Below are positions 25,161-32,800 of a DNA stretch of 33,008 bases, piece by piece; the stretch's first letter is position 1; each line of letters opens with the position of its first letter. The stretch comes from Pseudomonas sp. GM80. Lineage in GTDB: Bacteria > Pseudomonadota > Gammaproteobacteria > Pseudomonadales > Pseudomonadaceae. The DNA lies in assembly GCF_000282515.1 (NCBI RefSeq), contig NZ_AKJD01000197.1, positions 1-33,008 on the forward strand, given 5' to 3'. Under the pieces are notes generated by a model. That model saw only the letters and a list, made by a program, of their open reading frames with translations. It ran no database searches and had not been told where the DNA came from. The position numbers and the translations under genes are program-made.

Positions 25161-25390
25161 CCCTTGCAGGGGATAACCGGCACCGTGCCGGGGCGAACAA
25201 TCCGTTGTTCACCCCTGGCGCAACAGCTGCCAGCTCTGTGGTAAGAACGGCAGCAACACCAAGGCTTCCGAGCCTTGGAACGCGATGAAGGTCGGCGGCA
25301 TGTGGTGTGCTCGCCTTTCGACATCGCGACCCGACCGCATTGTGGTGATGCTGTCGGGAGAAACTGGGCGACCCTTGGGTCGCCTTTTTT
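25161..25390 (+). ncRNA. Candidate structured RNA ending in an intrinsic terminator
   Basis: The gap between the Cro-like and CII-like genes contains a chain of hairpins: CCGGCA/TGCCGG (25177-25191), GGGG-c-GAACAA/TTGTTC-a-CCCC around a TCCG loop (25190-25215), GCTGCC/GGCAGC (25226-25254), CCAAGGCT/AGCCTTGG around TCCG (25259-25278), CCCGAC/GTCGGG (25330-25358), then a canonical plus-strand terminator (25367-25390). No plus-strand protein gene precedes that terminator. It could be a rightward small RNA antisense to the early lytic leader, or the leader itself could use these folds. Start of the transcript is not determined. Confidence 0.4.
25367..25390 (+). terminator. Intrinsic terminator, rightward
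   Basis: An 8-bp perfect stem GGCGACCC/GGGTCGCC with a TT loop is followed by TTTTTT. It ends 1 nt before the end of the leftward Cro-like gene, so it protects that gene from rightward transcription or ends a plus-strand RNA. Confidence 0.85.
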
Positions 25391-25642
25391 CTATGCAGCG
25401 TTTTCTACTCTGTGATTAGCTGGTGCCTGCGTTCGCAGATATTGCCAATCAATGTCTGGCCTTAACGACTCACACGTCACACGACTGCCGCTATGCCGAT
25501 CAATCGAAATGGATAAAGCTGCGTTCGCTCGACGATTGCCATAAGCAACCTGCTTTAATTGGCCGACTGAGGTATTACATCGAGAGGCAAAGGTCTTGAG
25601 CTGTACGTCGTCTAGGATCTTTATGTATTCGAGAAGCGTCAT
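25391..25642 (-). CDS. Cro-like phage repressor
   Basis: An 83-residue protein divergent from the CI-like gene, in the classical cro position. The N-terminal half carries a helix-turn-helix of the YdaS/Cro type: LDDVQLKTFASRCNTSVGQLKQVAYGNRRANAALSISIDRHSG, followed by CESLRPDIDWQYLR. The ATG at 25642 has a strong AGGGGG ribosome site 6 nt upstream. Its promoter (-35 TTGCGG, -10 TAATCT) overlaps a perfect operator palindrome. Expected role: first gene of the leftward lytic operon, repressing CI synthesis. Confidence 0.85.
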   Translation of the reverse strand: MTLLEYIKILDDVQLKTFASRCNTSVGQLKQVAYGNRRANAALSISIDRHSGSRVTCESLRPDIDWQYLRTQAPANHRVENAA

Positions 25643-25664
25643 TGCTAACCCCCTATTCAACACA

Positions 25665-25693
25665 AGATTAGCAACTGCTAATCCGGTCCGCAA
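25665..25693 (-). promoter_or_regulatory. Leftward early promoter for cro
   Basis: On the minus strand -35 TTGCGG (25688-25693) and -10 TAATCT (25665-25670) are separated by exactly 17 bp. The palindromic operator at 25666-25683 covers the -10 and most of the spacer, so repressor binding would block polymerase. Confidence 0.65.
25666..25683. promoter_or_regulatory. CI/Cro operator, perfect palindrome
   Basis: The sequence GATTAGCA-AC-TGCTAATC is an 18-bp perfect inverted repeat. The same TTAGCA/TGCTAA half-sites recur at 25641-25648, 25694-25701, 25713-25720, 26508-26523 and 26533-26548, all around the repressor gene. Confidence 0.75.
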
Positions 25694-25720
25694 TAGCAAA
25701 ACGTAATTTACATTTTGCTA
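25694..25720. promoter_or_regulatory. Second operator pair near the CI-like gene start
   Basis: Inverted half-sites TAGCAAAA (25694-25701) and TTTTGCTA (25713-25720) are separated by 11 bp and end 11 bp before the repressor ATG. They could allow the repressor or Cro to control repressor synthesis. Confidence 0.55.
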
Positions 25721-25731
25721 ACGGAGCACGG

Positions 25732-26505
25732 ATGATTCCCTATATGAATATCTACGAAAAACGCCTCACGATTCTTAAAGCCCTGATTGGTGAAAACCAA
25801 CTCAAGGACTTTGCCGGAGCGCATGCAGATGTGGACGCTTCGTACATTTCTCAGATCCTGAACGGGCACCGGACATTGGGTGACCGAGCTGCCACGAACC
25901 TTGCAAAAAAGCTCGCAATTCCTGCTGATTTGCTTACGACGGGAACCTACTCCGCCGAAGACCAGCATCAAATCACCGCCGCTTGGATCGCTCTTGGCCT
26001 CAAGCCTCCAGTTTTGCCCCACCCCGCGTTCTTCAATGCAACCATCAACGAAACCGCCCTTAGAACAGCTGAAGAGCGGGAAGCAAGCGAGCACCGGCGC
26101 CCTGCTCCAGTACCCGTAGTGGGAAAGGCTATGTTGGGTACTGATGGCTACTTCGACGCACTTGAATATCCTCCAGGTCATGGCGATGGATACTTGGAAA
26201 TTATCAGTTCCGATCCCGATGCATATGGCTTGAAAGTCGTAGGAAGCAGCATGCATCCACGCATCAAAAACGGAGAGTTTGTGCTCATTGAACCGAATCA
26301 TGCTTATCAGACTGGCGATGAGGTCCTCGTGCGGACCACCGATGGTAGGGCAATGGTGAAAGAGTTCATTTATCGCCGGGACGGTCAACTACGGTTCGAT
26401 AGCATTAACGACAGCTACCCTCCTATCTTCCTGGAGGAAAAGCTCGTCGAGAAAATCCATTACGTAGGGGCTATCTTAAAGCCGTCAAAATACCTTGAGA
26501 TCTGA
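25732..26505 (+). CDS. CI-like phage repressor with S24 (LexA-type) peptidase domain
   Basis: A 257-residue repressor. The N-terminal helix-turn-helix (about residues 10-70) contains LKDFAGAHADVDASYISQILNGHRTLGDRAA. The C-terminal S24 domain (about 150-250) has the catalytic Ser-Met pair in VVGSSMHPRIKNGEFVLIEP and the Lys in GRAMVKEF, so self-cleavage in the SOS response is expected; the usual Ala-Gly cleavage site is not obvious, with the linker around PVVGKAMLGTDGYF the likely place. The ATG at 25732 follows GGAG. It is flanked on both sides by operator-promoter units with TTAGCA/TGCTAA half-sites, so it should silence both outward operons of the element. Confidence 0.92.
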   Translation: MIPYMNIYEKRLTILKALIGENQLKDFAGAHADVDASYISQILNGHRTLGDRAATNLAKKLAIPADLLTTGTYSAEDQHQITAAWIALGLKPPVLPHPAFFNATINETALRTAEEREASEHRRPAPVPVVGKAMLGTDGYFDALEYPPGHGDGYLEIISSDPDAYGLKVVGSSMHPRIKNGEFVLIEPNHAYQTGDEVLVRTTDGRAMVKEFIYRRDGQLRFDSINDSYPPIFLEEKLVEKIHYVGAILKPSKYLEI

Positions 26506-26507
26506 AA

Positions 26508-26523
26508 TTTAGCATTTGCTATT
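26508..26523. promoter_or_regulatory. CI operator 1 downstream of repressor gene
   Basis: The 16-bp TTTAGCA-TT-TGCTATT is an imperfect palindrome built from the same half-sites as the operator at 25666-25683. It begins just after the repressor stop and precedes the rightward promoter. Confidence 0.6.
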
Positions 26524-26550
26524 GCGAAATGAATTAGCTGTTGCTAATTT
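26522..26550 (+). promoter_or_regulatory. Rightward early promoter
   Basis: The -35 TTGCGA (26522-26527) and -10 TAATTT (26545-26550) are 17 bp apart, the same layout as the cro promoter. It would drive the operon from 26586 to the integrase. Confidence 0.65.
26533..26548. promoter_or_regulatory. CI operator 2 overlapping the rightward promoter
   Basis: The sequence ATTAGC-TGTT-GCTAAT is a palindrome of the same operator family and lies over the -10 and spacer of the rightward promoter, matching the arrangement in front of cro. Confidence 0.65.
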
Positions 26551-26585
26551 GCACTCACTCTCTAACCACAGAGCGAGGCAAATTC

Positions 26586-26762
26586 ATGCATACCAAAGCT
26601 ACGATTCATCTGCACCCAACCATCGCTGACCCCTGCCGCATTTTCGAGGTTCGTCGCCTGGCCCGAGAATGTGGCTGCGCTTTTATTAGCATCAAAACCT
26701 CCAAAAAACGTCGCCCTCCTGCCAAGTGTTTCGACCCTAACGGTGGAGGGCACGCGGCATGA
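26586..26762 (+). CDS. Small hypothetical protein of the rightward early operon
   Basis: A 58-residue basic protein that I do not recognise: MHTKATIHLHPTIADP, then LARECGCAFISIKTSKKRRPPAKCF. It has three cysteines but no clear metal-binding spacing. The ATG follows GAGGCAAA, and the stop overlaps the next ATG (ATGA), which supports real translation. It is the first gene after the CI-regulated rightward promoter. Confidence 0.6.
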   Translation: MHTKATIHLHPTIADPCRIFEVRRLARECGCAFISIKTSKKRRPPAKCFDPNGGGHAA

Positions 26763-27349
26763 TCAAGTACAAGATCGACAACCGTACCCTGCATCTGCTC
26801 AACGCCCAGGTCAACCTGACCGAGACCTTCAACCATGTCCTGCGCACAGCACCGAAGCGTGAATGCCTGGCATTCCGCCTGAAGGCTGAACGCGGCACCG
26901 TGGAAAGCACTTTTGTCGTTGAACTGGGCAGCGAACGCCACACGCTGACCCTGCCAAACGACAAGAAGATGCACCTCAAGCTGGCCGACTTTATTGAAGA
27001 GATTGCCAACGGTCCGTTCGACGCGAGCAACTCCAGCGACCTGGTGCCTCTCCCGCACGCCGATCGCCAATACGGCCGTTTTGAGGTCCGGGACAAGCAG
27101 CGCGTGTTCGAGCTGGTGCACACCGGTGGCGCGCTGAGCCTCGACATGGGATTCGAACTTCCCCTGCATGTGGCGCTGCATCGCACTCATACACGCCGCG
27201 GCGTCACCGCAATCTTGAGCATCGGCAACAAGAGTCCGCATACGCGCTGCTTCACCTTGTATGACTCCGATGCCGAGATCTACGCAAAGGTCATTGAGTC
27301 CATTAATCACCTTGCTGCAGCGGCCACTCCAGCTGCGCACGCAGCATAG
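26759..27349 (+). CDS. Hypothetical phage protein
   Basis: A 196-residue soluble protein of unknown function. No signal peptide or membrane segment is visible; the sequence mixes beta-prone stretches (RGTVESTFVVELGSERHTLTLP, GRFEVRDKQRVFELVHTGGALSL) with a helical C terminus (DAEIYAKVIESINHLAAAA). Strong ribosome site GGAGGG before ATG, and a 4-bp ATGA overlap with the preceding gene. Position in the early operon suggests a role in host takeover or recombination, but nothing in the sequence proves it. Confidence 0.7.
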   Translation: MIKYKIDNRTLHLLNAQVNLTETFNHVLRTAPKRECLAFRLKAERGTVESTFVVELGSERHTLTLPNDKKMHLKLADFIEEIANGPFDASNSSDLVPLPHADRQYGRFEVRDKQRVFELVHTGGALSLDMGFELPLHVALHRTHTRRGVTAILSIGNKSPHTRCFTLYDSDAEIYAKVIESINHLAAAATPAAHAA

Positions 27350-27358
27350 GAGAGAGAT

Positions 27359-27640
27359 ATGGAACGCACCCTCGCCCAAGCAGCCACACAACTCGGCCTC
27401 ACTCGTCCCAAACTGATCGCTCTCATGCGGGAAAAAGGTTTGCTCAAAGGAAACCTGCCAGCGAACCCGAAGCGCGACAAAGCGTACCTGCGTGTCAAGG
27501 ACAGCCCCTGGTATGACGAAAAATGCGGAATGCAGTACAGCCAGTCGACCCGCGTCATGCAAGCCGGCATCCGCTGGCTGGCCGAGCAGTTGGACATCGA
27601 TCTTCCTGCCATCCCGGCAGATCGCCGTGACGTGGCCTAG
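27359..27640 (+). CDS. Phage antirepressor KilAC-domain protein
   Basis: A 93-residue protein matching the C-terminal KilAC DNA-binding domain of phage antirepressors: TLAQAATQLGLTRPKLIALMREKGLL, then GNLPANP, followed by YDEKCGMQYSQSTRVMQAGIRWLAEQL. The usual N-terminal Bro-N or AntA part is absent, so this is a stand-alone domain. The ATG follows GGAGAGAGAT. It ends overlapping the next gene by 14 bp. It may antagonise the CI-like repressor or act as a small regulator. Confidence 0.8.
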   Translation: MERTLAQAATQLGLTRPKLIALMREKGLLKGNLPANPKRDKAYLRVKDSPWYDEKCGMQYSQSTRVMQAGIRWLAEQLDIDLPAIPADRRDVA

Positions 27641-27806
27641 GGAGTACGCCCGCCAGATCGTTGCCATGCGCACACGCGAGGAGCGCAACGCCGCGCTCCT
27701 CGAAGTGCCCGAACATCTGCGCGAGCTGACCAGACGCCACTGCCTGAACGCCTGGAACCACCCGGCACGACAACAACGCAAGGAGGCTCGACAAGTCCAT
27801 GAGTAA
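27627..27806 (+). CDS. Small conserved phage protein
   Basis: A 59-residue highly charged protein (TWPREYARQIVAMRTREERNAALLEVPEHLRELTRRHCLNAW) similar to short helical proteins encoded next to integrase modules of Pseudomonas prophages. The start is GTG at 27627, inside the previous gene; no strong ribosome site is visible, so it probably depends on coupling. It also overlaps the PrtN-family gene by 8 bp. Function unknown. Confidence 0.65.
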   Translation: MTWPREYARQIVAMRTREERNAALLEVPEHLRELTRRHCLNAWNHPARQQRKEARQVHE

Positions 27807-28155
27807 CGCTGCACAGAACCCGCTTCGCCTTCATCCGGCGCCTGAATCGGCCACCGTCGAACTGCTCTATCGAATCTTCGGTGACGTCCTGATCCCGCTA
27901 GAAAAAGTCCGCGAGCAGTACTTTCGCAATCTTAACGAGCAGTCGTTCGTGACGGAGATCAACAGTGGCCGGATCCAGCTTCCGATCACCACGCTGGACA
28001 CCAGCCGCAAGGCGCTGAAGTACGCGCACATCCGCCACGTTGCCTCGCTGATCGATATCCGCGCATACAAAGCCGACGAGAGCATGCAACGCCAACAGGG
28101 CGACCCCATACAAGCAGAAGCGAATTTAGAAAGGGATAAACATGGAAATTCATAG
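27799..28155 (+). CDS. PrtN-family pyocin activator protein
   Basis: A 118-residue protein of the PrtN family. The family core is clear: ELLYRIFGDVLIPLEKVREQYF, then NEQSFVTEINSGRIQLPI and KYAHIRHVASLID. In P. aeruginosa PrtN activates pyocin genes through P-boxes after DNA damage. Here it is encoded in the CI-controlled early operon of a mobile element, so its induction would follow repressor cleavage. The ATG has AAGGAGG about 11 nt upstream. Whether it acts on this element or on host tailocin genes is unknown. Confidence 0.88.
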   Translation: MSNAAQNPLRLHPAPESATVELLYRIFGDVLIPLEKVREQYFRNLNEQSFVTEINSGRIQLPITTLDTSRKALKYAHIRHVASLIDIRAYKADESMQRQQGDPIQAEANLERDKHGNS

Positions 28156-28378
28156 CGAAACTCTTGCCGAGGACGAGCTGGTCGCAATCACCGGATATCA
28201 ACGACCTTCAATGCAGCTGGACTGGCTCAATCGAAATGGCTGGAAATACGTACTTACAGGTGCAAGACGACCCGTTGTTGGTCGCGTGTACGCCCGAATG
28301 AAACTGTCCGGTGTGAAGCCTTCATCTGACAATATTGCGGCTGAAGCCTGGTCGCTAGATCTTTCACGCGTGGGGTGA
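28142..28378 (+). CDS. DUF4224 protein
   Basis: A 78-residue protein of the DUF4224 family: EDELVAITGYQRPSMQLDWLNRNGWKYVLTGARRPVVGRVYARMKL. These proteins are commonly encoded directly before phage integrases, often overlapping them, and are proposed excisionase-like DNA-binding factors. ATG follows AAAGGGATAAAC; it overlaps the PrtN-family gene by 14 bp and abuts the integrase start. A role in excision is an inference from context. Confidence 0.85.
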   Translation: MEIHSETLAEDELVAITGYQRPSMQLDWLNRNGWKYVLTGARRPVVGRVYARMKLSGVKPSSDNIAAEAWSLDLSRVG

Positions 28379-28380
28379 AA

Positions 28381-29448
28381 ATGCGACCAAGGAAGGCTGC
28401 AAATCGGGATCTGCCACCTCGAATGATCAGGCGGGTTAGGTCAATGAAAAACGGTTCAGAGTGGGTCGGGTACTACTACGACGGAAGAGATGAAAATGGG
28501 AAGAGAAAGGAAATTCCGTTGGGTGGCGACTTGGATGTCGCCAAGGCGGAATGGGCAAAACTCGATTGCAAGCCAATTTCGCAAAAGAATACCCTTCTGG
28601 GAAAAGTTTTCGACCGATACGAAGCTGAGATCATTCCGGCGAAAATGCCTAGAACCCAAAAGGACAACTTGCTTTCACTGAAGCAACTCAGGAAAGCATT
28701 CAGTGAAGCGCCGATCAATGCGGTGACACCACAGGTGATAGCCCAGTACCGCGACAAACGGACCGGGAAGGTTCGGGCGAATCGCGAGATCTCACTGCTC
28801 TCACACATCTATAACATTGCCAGGGAATGGGGTATCACTGACAAGGAAAACCCAGCCTCCGGTGTGCGCAAGAACAAAGAGACACCACGTGACTTTTACG
28901 CTGATGCCACAATCTGGAATGCCGTCTACGGTGTTGCAGTGGCAGAACTCAAAGACGCCATGGACCTAGCCTATCTTACGGGCCAACGCCCTGCTGATGT
29001 CCTATCCATGCGCGCTACGGATGTCACCGACAGCTTTCTGCAGGTTGCCCAGGGCAAGACCTCGAAAAAGCTCCGCATCCGGCTCGATGCCGGCGAGGTC
29101 ATTAACGGTTTGGGTGAGCTGATAGAAAAGCTGCTCGCACAGCGGAAGGCGCGCGCAGTACGAAACCCGTACTTGATCATTACGGAGGATGGTCGCCGCG
29201 TGACCGCACCAATGCTTCGCCTACGGTTCGACGATGCACGCAATGTTGCTATCGCGAAAGCTATAGAGGACGAAGATGCGCAACTCGCTTCAAGCATTCG
29301 ACAGTTCCAGTTCAGGGATATCCGGCCGAAGGCGGCCAGTGAGATTGACGATCTTGGTCATGCCAGCCGACTGCTTGGGCATACCGACAAACGCATAACA
29401 GAAACAGTTTATCGACGCGTCGGCGAAATCGTGAAACCCACACGATGA
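28381..29448 (+). CDS. int: Tyrosine recombinase integrase
   Basis: A 355-residue phage-type integrase. The N-terminal part (about 1-60) resembles an arm-type binding domain, residues about 65-150 are the core-binding domain (KVFDRYEAEIIPAKMP... SLLSHIYNIAREWG), and the catalytic domain follows with Arg in YLTGQRPADVLSM, RDIRPKAASE for box II, LLGHTDKRITETVYRR with His and the nucleophile Tyr. In box II the His usual in H-x-x-R is replaced by Arg. Start: ATG 28381 behind GGGGTG; GTG 28375, overlapping the previous stop, is the alternative. It is the last gene of the element, transcribed outward. Confidence 0.93.
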   Translation: MRPRKAANRDLPPRMIRRVRSMKNGSEWVGYYYDGRDENGKRKEIPLGGDLDVAKAEWAKLDCKPISQKNTLLGKVFDRYEAEIIPAKMPRTQKDNLLSLKQLRKAFSEAPINAVTPQVIAQYRDKRTGKVRANREISLLSHIYNIAREWGITDKENPASGVRKNKETPRDFYADATIWNAVYGVAVAELKDAMDLAYLTGQRPADVLSMRATDVTDSFLQVAQGKTSKKLRIRLDAGEVINGLGELIEKLLAQRKARAVRNPYLIITEDGRRVTAPMLRLRFDDARNVAIAKAIEDEDAQLASSIRQFQFRDIRPKAASEIDDLGHASRLLGHTDKRITETVYRRVGEIVKPTR

Positions 29449-29851
29449 ACCCAACATAATCGGTTAAATTCGTTCAGGAGCGCTCTAACCGCTCACCTAG
29501 AACTTTAGAGCTGCTCTCCGCGACATGCAGTTCTCGGCCAATAGCTGCCAGTTGTATCCGGCAGCAACCGGCCCAGAGTGTGTAAAAACGTTTTTCAGCG
29601 CGATTGGTGTCCAAAGTAGAACCGCAAATAGCGTTTCTACGCAAAATCTAAGTCTGCAAACCAGCCGATAAATTTCAGATTTAGCATAGAAGCGCCAACT
29701 TCAATTTTGGCTCAGCGTTTTTACACACTCTGGGCCATCAGCAGCCATTCGTGTATGTCCGGTTACAACCCATTGCAGTCGGAGGCGACGGGCAGCCGTC
29801 GGCAACAAACAGATGTCGGCGCCTATTTTTGTTGATGCGATTCATACTTTA
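29449..29851. other. Intergenic region between integrase and hsdR
   Basis: No gene is supported here. It contains a CTCGGCCAATAGC-type sequence near 29533-29560, the 167-bp inverted-repeat element at 29570-29736, and the downstream flank of the leftward hsdR gene. I could not find an att repeat matching the sequence beyond the terminase gene. Confidence 0.5.
29570..29736. mobile_element. MITE-like element with perfect 21-bp terminal inverted repeats
   Basis: The left end (29570-29590) begins GGCCCAGAGTGTGTAAAAAC and the right end (29716-29736) is its exact complement over 21 bp. The 125 bp between them is AT-rich, with no open frame of note. No clear target-site duplication is visible in the flanks. 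It is either a miniature transposable element or the two joined ends of an internally deleted insertion sequence; family not identified. Confidence 0.6.
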
Positions 29852-32800
29852 TCAGGCATTGGGCAACTCGGATTCACCGAGGGCAGCAGCTGATGTCAGC
29901 ATCTTCAGAATCACCAAAGCAAAGGCCCGGCTCTTGGTTTCGTTATCCAGCACTTCCAGCGAGAGCTTCTCGTGGTCAGTCATGGCGTCCAACACCGTAT
30001 TGAGGACGCGCTTGGGAAACAGGCCGTGCATCACTTGATCCACCGAATGGTTGTTCACTTGGGCCATCACATCTTCCTGGCGGCTGATGCGCTGGGCAAT
30101 GCCAGTGAGGAACTGCAATTGGTCGTCGTCGCTCACTTCCGCACCAAAGATATCGTTCAGTGCCTCAATGATTTCTGACAAGCGTTTCTTCTCCGGGTCA
30201 TGGGGCTTGCCGCTGCCCACGTCGCTGCCAGGTTTGAGGGTGTATTCGCCGTTTTCCTCGTTCAGGCGTAGCTGATGTTCGGCGCGCTTGCTCAGACGGT
30301 AGTGGCTCAGTTGCAGTTCACCTACGTCCACGTCGTCTTGCAGTAGACGATCTACCCGTAGTAGCGGGTGCAGGTGCTTGGCGTACACGCACAGTTGCTC
30401 TAGTTCGCGATCCTCATAAGGCACGATCTGCGAGAGGAACTCGTACAAGCGCACAAAGCTTTGCAGGTTCTTGCGGAATAGGTCGAGCTGATCAATCTGC
30501 TCGCCAGCCTCTTTCAGCGCGTGCTCGGCTTTTTTCAGGCCGGCGCTGTCGCCGTTGGCTTCGGCGGTGCGCTTGTAATCCATCGCCTGCTGGCGCGATT
30601 CGATCGAGAAGGTATAACGCTTGGCAAAGCGCTCTTTAGCCGGGGTGCAGTAGTAGCTGAGCTTGCTAGCAGCCGCCTTGGGGTCGAAGAAGGCCATGGC
30701 GAACGCTTCGACTTCCTGCCAGTGATAAATTCCCTCGGCATCCAGCGTCTTCTGCAGGTCATAGATGATCTGCGGATCAGTCACATCAGTCAGTTCGGCC
30801 TTGGTGTAGTAAGGCAAGAAGGCGTCAAGAATGTCCTGCGGCTCGTTGAAGAAGTCGAGGATGAAGGTTTGCTTGCTATCACCGAAAGTGCGGTTCAGCC
30901 GCGACAAGGTTTGCACACCGTCCACGCCTTGCAGCTTCTTGTCCACGTACATGGCGCACAGCTTGGGCTGATCGAAGCCGGTCTGGTACTTGTTAGCGGC
31001 GATCATCACGTTGAAGTCTTGGGTGTCGAAGGCGTCCGCCAGGTCGCGGCCATTGAGGCCGGCGTTGAGCAAGTTGCTATTTTCCGTCACATCTTCGGGG
31101 ATAACCTCATCCGCCAGAACGCTACCCGAGAACGCCACCAGCGGATGCACATCGCTGTAACCCATCTGCTGCACATAAGTCTTCATGGCCAACTGGTAGC
31201 GCACGGCTTCCTGGCGGCTACTGGTCACCACCATCGCCTTGGCCTGGCCACCCAGCAGGCCACAGATATTGGCGCGGAAGTGCTCGACGATCACCTCGAC
31301 CTTTTGGCTGAGGTTGTATGGGTGCAGACGCACCCAACGTGCCAGCTTGATGCGCGCCCTCTTACTGTCCACCTCGTCGTCTTCGCCATTCGGGTGTGCG
31401 ATCTTCCAGGCGGTGCTGTATGTGGTGTAGTTACGCAGCACATCGAGGATAAAACCCTCCTCAATGGCTTGGCGCATGGAGTAGAGGTGAAACGCCTCCG
31501 GCTTATTGCTGGAACTGGCTGGCAGCGTCGGTTCGGCCGGACGACCGAACAGCTCCAGCGTCTTGGCTTTGGGCGTGGCGGTAAAAGCGTAGTAGCTGAT
31601 GCGCTCATTCGGTTGGCGCGCCTGCACCGCGGCGTCCAGCATTTCTTCGGCGCTGACTTCCTCGGCGTCCAGCGCATCGCTACCTAGAATTTGTTTCAGC
31701 TTGCTAGCCGACGAACCAGTTTGCGACGAGTGCGCTTCGTCGGCAATTACCGCATAACTCCCGCTTGCCAGCTTGGGATACTTGTCTAGGGCATCGAACA
31801 ATGCAGGGAAGGTCTGGATGGTGACAATGATGATACGGGTGTGCTCGGCCAGCGCCTCGGCCAACTGTTCAGATTTGCTCTGGTTGCCGACATCCCGGCT
31901 GATCGGCTTGACCACGCCTTGGGCGTGCTCGAACTGGTAGATGGTGTTCTGCAACTGGCTATCCAGTACCGTGCGGTCGGTGATCACGATCACCGAGTTG
32001 AACAATCGCTGACCTGTATCATCGTATAGAGATGCCAATTGATGCGCCGCCCAGGCGATGGAGTTGGATTTGCCCGAGCCTGCACTGTGCTGGATCAGGT
32101 AGCGCTTGCCTGGCCCCTCGACACGGGTGGTGCTGATCAACTTGTTGACCACTTCCCACTGGTGGTAACGCGGGAAGATCATCGACTCCTTAGTCACCGG
32201 CGTGCCGTCAAAGCCTTCGCTCGTTTTCTTCTCCAAGTGTAAAAAGCGCCCCAGTACCTTGAGCCAGGCTTCCGGCTGCAGGAGGTGTTGCCACAGGTAG
32301 CTGGTGGCATATTGGCTGTCGTCAGCAGGCATTGGATTGCCTGCACCGCCTTCCTCGGTGCCGAGGTTAAACGGCAGGAAGAAGGTTTCTTTACCGGCTA
32401 GCTTGGTGGTCATCGCCACTTCATTCTGACCCACGGCAAAGTGCACCAGCGCGCCGCGCTTGAAGGTCAGCAGCGGTTCAGGCTTGCGCGTGACCGGGTC
32501 TTTCACCGGGCGGTCATCACGGTACTGACGCTTGGCGTTTTGCACCGATTGCTTGAACTCGCTTTTCAGTTCCAGCGTGGCGGTGGGAATGCCGTTGACG
32601 AACAGGACCAAGTCCAACCGTGGGTTGTAGCTCTGCCCGCTGCTGCCAGCATCACGCGCGTGCGGAGAATAGGAGACCTCAGGGACAACACGTAGGCGGT
32701 TGCACTGGTAGCGCTTCAAGGTATCCGGGTTCATGCCGTGGTCGGGCTGAAAGCTGCACAGCTCCACCTTCACAGCTGGCAGCTTGAAGCCATGACGCAA

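Noticed and set aside
25142..25288. Short plus-strand frames in the cro-cII gap, including one with a C-x2-C pattern
   Set aside because: No ribosome site or start fits, and the sequence is better explained by strong hairpins and a terminator.
19584..29760. Search for att direct repeats and a tRNA target
   Set aside because: No convincing shared sequence or tRNA gene was found by eye at either end; boundaries are therefore left open.
30521..31687. Plus-strand open frame of 388 codons
   Set aside because: Antisense to hsdR, which has full helicase motifs in the other strand.
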